This document shows, piece after piece, positions 30,199 to 32,974 of a stretch of 32,974 bases of DNA. Position 1 is the stretch's first letter. Each line of letters begins with the position of its first letter. The notes under the pieces were generated by a model. The model worked only from the letters and a program-made list of their open reading frames with translations, was not told the DNA's origin and ran no database searches. A program made the translations under genes and the position numbers. The stretch comes from Schizophyllum amplum. Its lineage: Eukaryota > Basidiomycota > Agaricomycetes > Agaricales > Schizophyllaceae. The DNA lies in assembly GCA_007026445.1 (NCBI GenBank), contig VDMD01000213.1, positions 1 to 32,974 of the forward strand. The letters are read 5' to 3'.

Positions 30199-32974
30199 CT
30201 AATGTGAAGCCCTGCACATCCTAAAAGAGCCTGCGCGACAGCCGGCTGGGTGTATTAGGTCGCGAATACGAGTTCGGCGTCGCGTATCCGGAGCGGACTC
30301 GCCAGGTAGCGGCCGACGACCGCCAAAGCTGCGAGGGGACATCGTCGGTGTACCCGGAACGGAGTTGGGTACAGACTGTACGCCGATGCGCTCGGTGGAA
30401 AAGTCGTTCAGGAGCCGCACGACGTCGCGGGTGAGCATGTCGAGCTCCTGCACCTCGAGTGGTGTCAACGCGTAGTTCTTCTCGCCGTCATCCTCGTCGT
30501 CATCGGACTCGCGGTCTATGTCGTCGTAGTGTCGCGCAGCCTCTTGCTTCGCAATCAGCTTGCGATTGACCCGCCGACGCATCAGGATGCCCTGGTAAAC
30601 TCGCAACATGCACCCTTGGAAGAGCTGCTTGAGTTGTTGCGTGTCGTCTAGTGCATCTAAGTTGCCAGCGATGGGTAGCCACCCATCGCATTCTAATCCA
30701 CGTGAAGTGAGGTCAATCTTGCTGGCGCCAAATAGGATGTAGGTGAGGAGATCGATGCGGGTGGTGTTGACGATGGACATCTGGTTGCCGCCAGTGCCCA
30801 TACGCTTCTCGGTGAACGCGTACAGCATGCGCTCGTGAGACTCCATGTTGGTCAAACGCTTGCGGTCGTTGACACTGGAGGGGTGCATCAAGACAGTCTG
30901 AGTACGCAGTCAGCTATAATGCCACCACTTCTGATAACAACATGCATACCTTCTCCATCGCCGTCCGGTAAACTTTGTCCTTGATACGAAGCGCGTACTT
31001 CGGCTGGCACGCGAGAGTGATCAACGCCGTCAACAGAGGCATCGAGCCGCCGTTCACGTTCAACTCGGCCGGAACGTCGCCGCCACGGGTAAACCCTGCC
31101 TGCCCACCGGCTGAAATATCGATGATTCCTGCACGACGCATGGAGTCGTACAAATGCACCTTCTCCTTCTGCATCTGTACCAGCGTCGGCTTCGACAGAA
31201 AGTTCTCCACGCAGAACTTGTTCGCGCGCACGTATTCGCCGTTCCGCTGGATGTCCCACCACGCGTTGTAGGCCTTGAGCGAGGCGAGGACGTCAGAGCG
31301 GAACTCACGGTCGGCCCAGCTGTCCTTTGCCTGCCGCGCCTCCTCCTTGAGGTGCATGGGCGCGACGAACGGATCACGGGAGGACATGATGGCGGCGAGC
31401 GTGAGGGCCTGATCTAAGCAGCGGAAAAAACTGCCGTAGAGGAGTAAACGGCCCATCTGAACGTCGCAAGGTATCTGCAGCAGCACCCGGCCGAGAGCCG
31501 TCAGAGCCTTCTTCTCGTCGAGAGCGCCCACGAGTCGCAGGTCGTCCATAGCGGCGGCCACGCGGTCTGCCGGAGGCGGCTCGATCGTCCGCGCCAGTAC
31601 CTCCTCCGTCGTCATCTCCGCGAAATGTAGGGCCTTGATGTGCATGACGACGTTGGACAGGTCAACGCGCTTCATCTCGACCGTCTGGTGCGTCTCCAGC
31701 CTGCTCTTGTGTGCGGCGCTGAGGATACCGTAGTATTCACCCGGCCGGTGACGCCCAGCGCGGCCGGCTCGCTGGTTCAAGTTGGACAGGCCCACCCATG
31801 CGTTGACGAGGCGGCTCATATGACGATCTGGGTCGTACCGGTTTTCCCTGTGCCGCGCGCTGTCCACGACATACACGACGTCCGGAATGGTGACTGATGT
31901 TTCGGCGATGTTGGTGGAGAGGATGATGCGGCGGACGCCTGCCGGAGGAGGCTCGAAGATGACTTGCTGCTCTGCCAGGGGAACACTGGAGTGCAGCGCA
32001 TGGATGGTAAACTTGCTCGTGTTGCCAAACGGTAGACGCCAGGCGCCATTCCGCGGGTTCGTAAGCATCCGAGTGACGCTTGTATCTCGTCCCAGCCGGG
32101 CAGAAATACAAGCACGTGTCCGTCGTCCGACTTCTCCAAAACATGCTGTATTGTCGCGCAGACAATGGGCACCGGCACGTCCAGATCGTCCTCTTTGATT
32201 GTCGATGCCTTGTTCGCCGATACGTTGAACATTGACCGAGCCCGGTCTTGGCCATACTCGTGCACAAGGAACTTTTGCACCGAATCGTCCGACTGGAACA
32301 CCCACCGGAGACGTGGGTCTGAGGCGAGCTTCGGACCAAAATCGTCGAGGTATGTCTGTTGTACGGGGAATGAGCGACCAGGGATTTCGATCACCTTAGC
32401 CGGCTGGCCCGTCTGGTCCGGCAAATAATGCTGGAACAGCGTCGGGTCGATCGTCGCGCTCATGAGAATGACTTTCATCGGCTTGCCGCGCGCACGGCGA
32501 TCCGCGAGAATGCGCTTGAGCACAACGAGCATGAGATCGGTGTCGACGTCACGTTCGTGGACCTCGTCGACAATGATGTACTGCACGGTGTCGAGCCACT
32601 CCGAGCCGCCCTGATTGCCGACCAGACCTGACTGCAGCTTCTTCAGGAAGACACCGATAGTGCAGAAAGTGACCGAGCCGTTGGGCTCAGGGGCGCGCGA
32701 CTCGAAGCGCACGGTGTACCCGATGGACTGGCCGACGGTCTCGCCGCGCTCCTTGGCAACACGGTCGGCGACGCTAATGGCGGCCAGCCGACGTGGCTGC
32801 GTACAGATGATGTTGCAGCTACCACCGTCGCCTTTGTCGATGTGGTGGTCGAGAATGATCTGAGGAATTTGTGTCGTCTTACCAGAGCCGGTTGCCGCCA
32901 TGCAGATCGTCACGTCGTTCTCCTCAATGTGCTTGATGAGCTCGTCGCGCTTCGTGTAGACGGGCAGCGCCGCG
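30199..32974 (-). CDS. DExH-box RNA helicase (DHX9/DHX36-like), N-terminus cut off
   Basis: ATP-dependent RNA helicase of the DEAH/RHA group. Two exons are seen: 30950 to the window edge, and 30199-30897 (intron 30898-30949). Motifs in order: I ATGSGKTTQIPQ; Ia TQPRRLAA; II DEVHER (His-Glu with Val, as in the DHX group); III LMSATID; IV region VLVFLPGWDEIQ; V STNIAETSVTIPDVVYVVD; VI QRAGRAGR. Winged-helix/HA2 (DLSNVVMHIKAL to LGRVLLQIPCDVQMGRLL) and OB-fold regions follow. The C-terminus has a charged ESDDDEDDGEK stretch and a Pro/Arg-rich tail. The amino-terminal part lies beyond 32974. One frame break at about 32069-32072 lies between GWDEIQASL and MLTNPRNGAW. A 62-nt intron-like segment could bypass it but would delete residues that look conserved. 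Which DHX subfamily is uncertain. Confidence 0.9.

Noticed and set aside
1..32974. CRISPR arrays, prokaryotic operons or phage features
   Set aside because: No regularly spaced repeats and no prokaryotic gene organisation; every recognised gene is eukaryotic and intron-rich.

Overview
The window is nuclear DNA of a mushroom-forming basidiomycete (Agaricomycetes, plausibly Polyporales). Coding sequence is cut by many introns of about 45-60 nt with GT-AG ends and CT(A/G)AC-like branch points. The set of conserved proteins is fungal (VPS13, RasGAP, ELO elongase, AP-2 alpha, DExH helicase), and it includes a transposase-derived protein of a type expanded in Agaricomycetes. All exon models were built by eye, from conserved motifs, splice signals and reading-frame arithmetic.

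Layout. 1-3628 (-): N-terminal ~985 residues of VPS13, running off the left edge. 4188-6088 (-): intact 7-exon gene of unknown function. 6498-7331 (+): small coiled-coil protein, divergent from it. 7602-13346 (-): intact 15-exon gene of ~1662 codons. It joins an N-terminal hydrophobic region, a ubiquitin-like fold ending in Leu-Gly-Gly, a C2H2-like zinc finger and a Tnp2/CACTA-like transposase core. 13347-15003: 1.7 kb with no gene I can support. 15097-15832 (+): 154-residue orphan behind a TATA box. 16297-17518 (+): ELO fatty-acid elongase. 17892-21011 (+): RasGAP with PH-like, C2 and GAP domains. 21348-23212 (-): protein with a possible degenerate dual-specificity-phosphatase fold. About 23745-26395 (+): Ser/Pro-rich protein with a paired CxxC motif. 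26655-29964 (-): AP-2 alpha adaptin. 30199-32974 (-): DExH-box RNA helicase, running off the right edge.

The genes do not form a pathway cluster. Several concern membranes and traffic: VPS13 (lipid transfer at contact sites), ELO (very-long-chain acyl chains), AP-2 alpha (clathrin endocytosis) and RasGAP (Ras signalling). The most unusual object is the Ubl/zinc-finger/transposase protein. The most important caveat is base-level: AP-2 alpha carries eight single-base insertions, each doubling a neighbouring base, and RasGAP and the helicase also show frame breaks inside conserved blocks. This looks like sequence error more than gene death, but it must be resolved before those genes are called intact.
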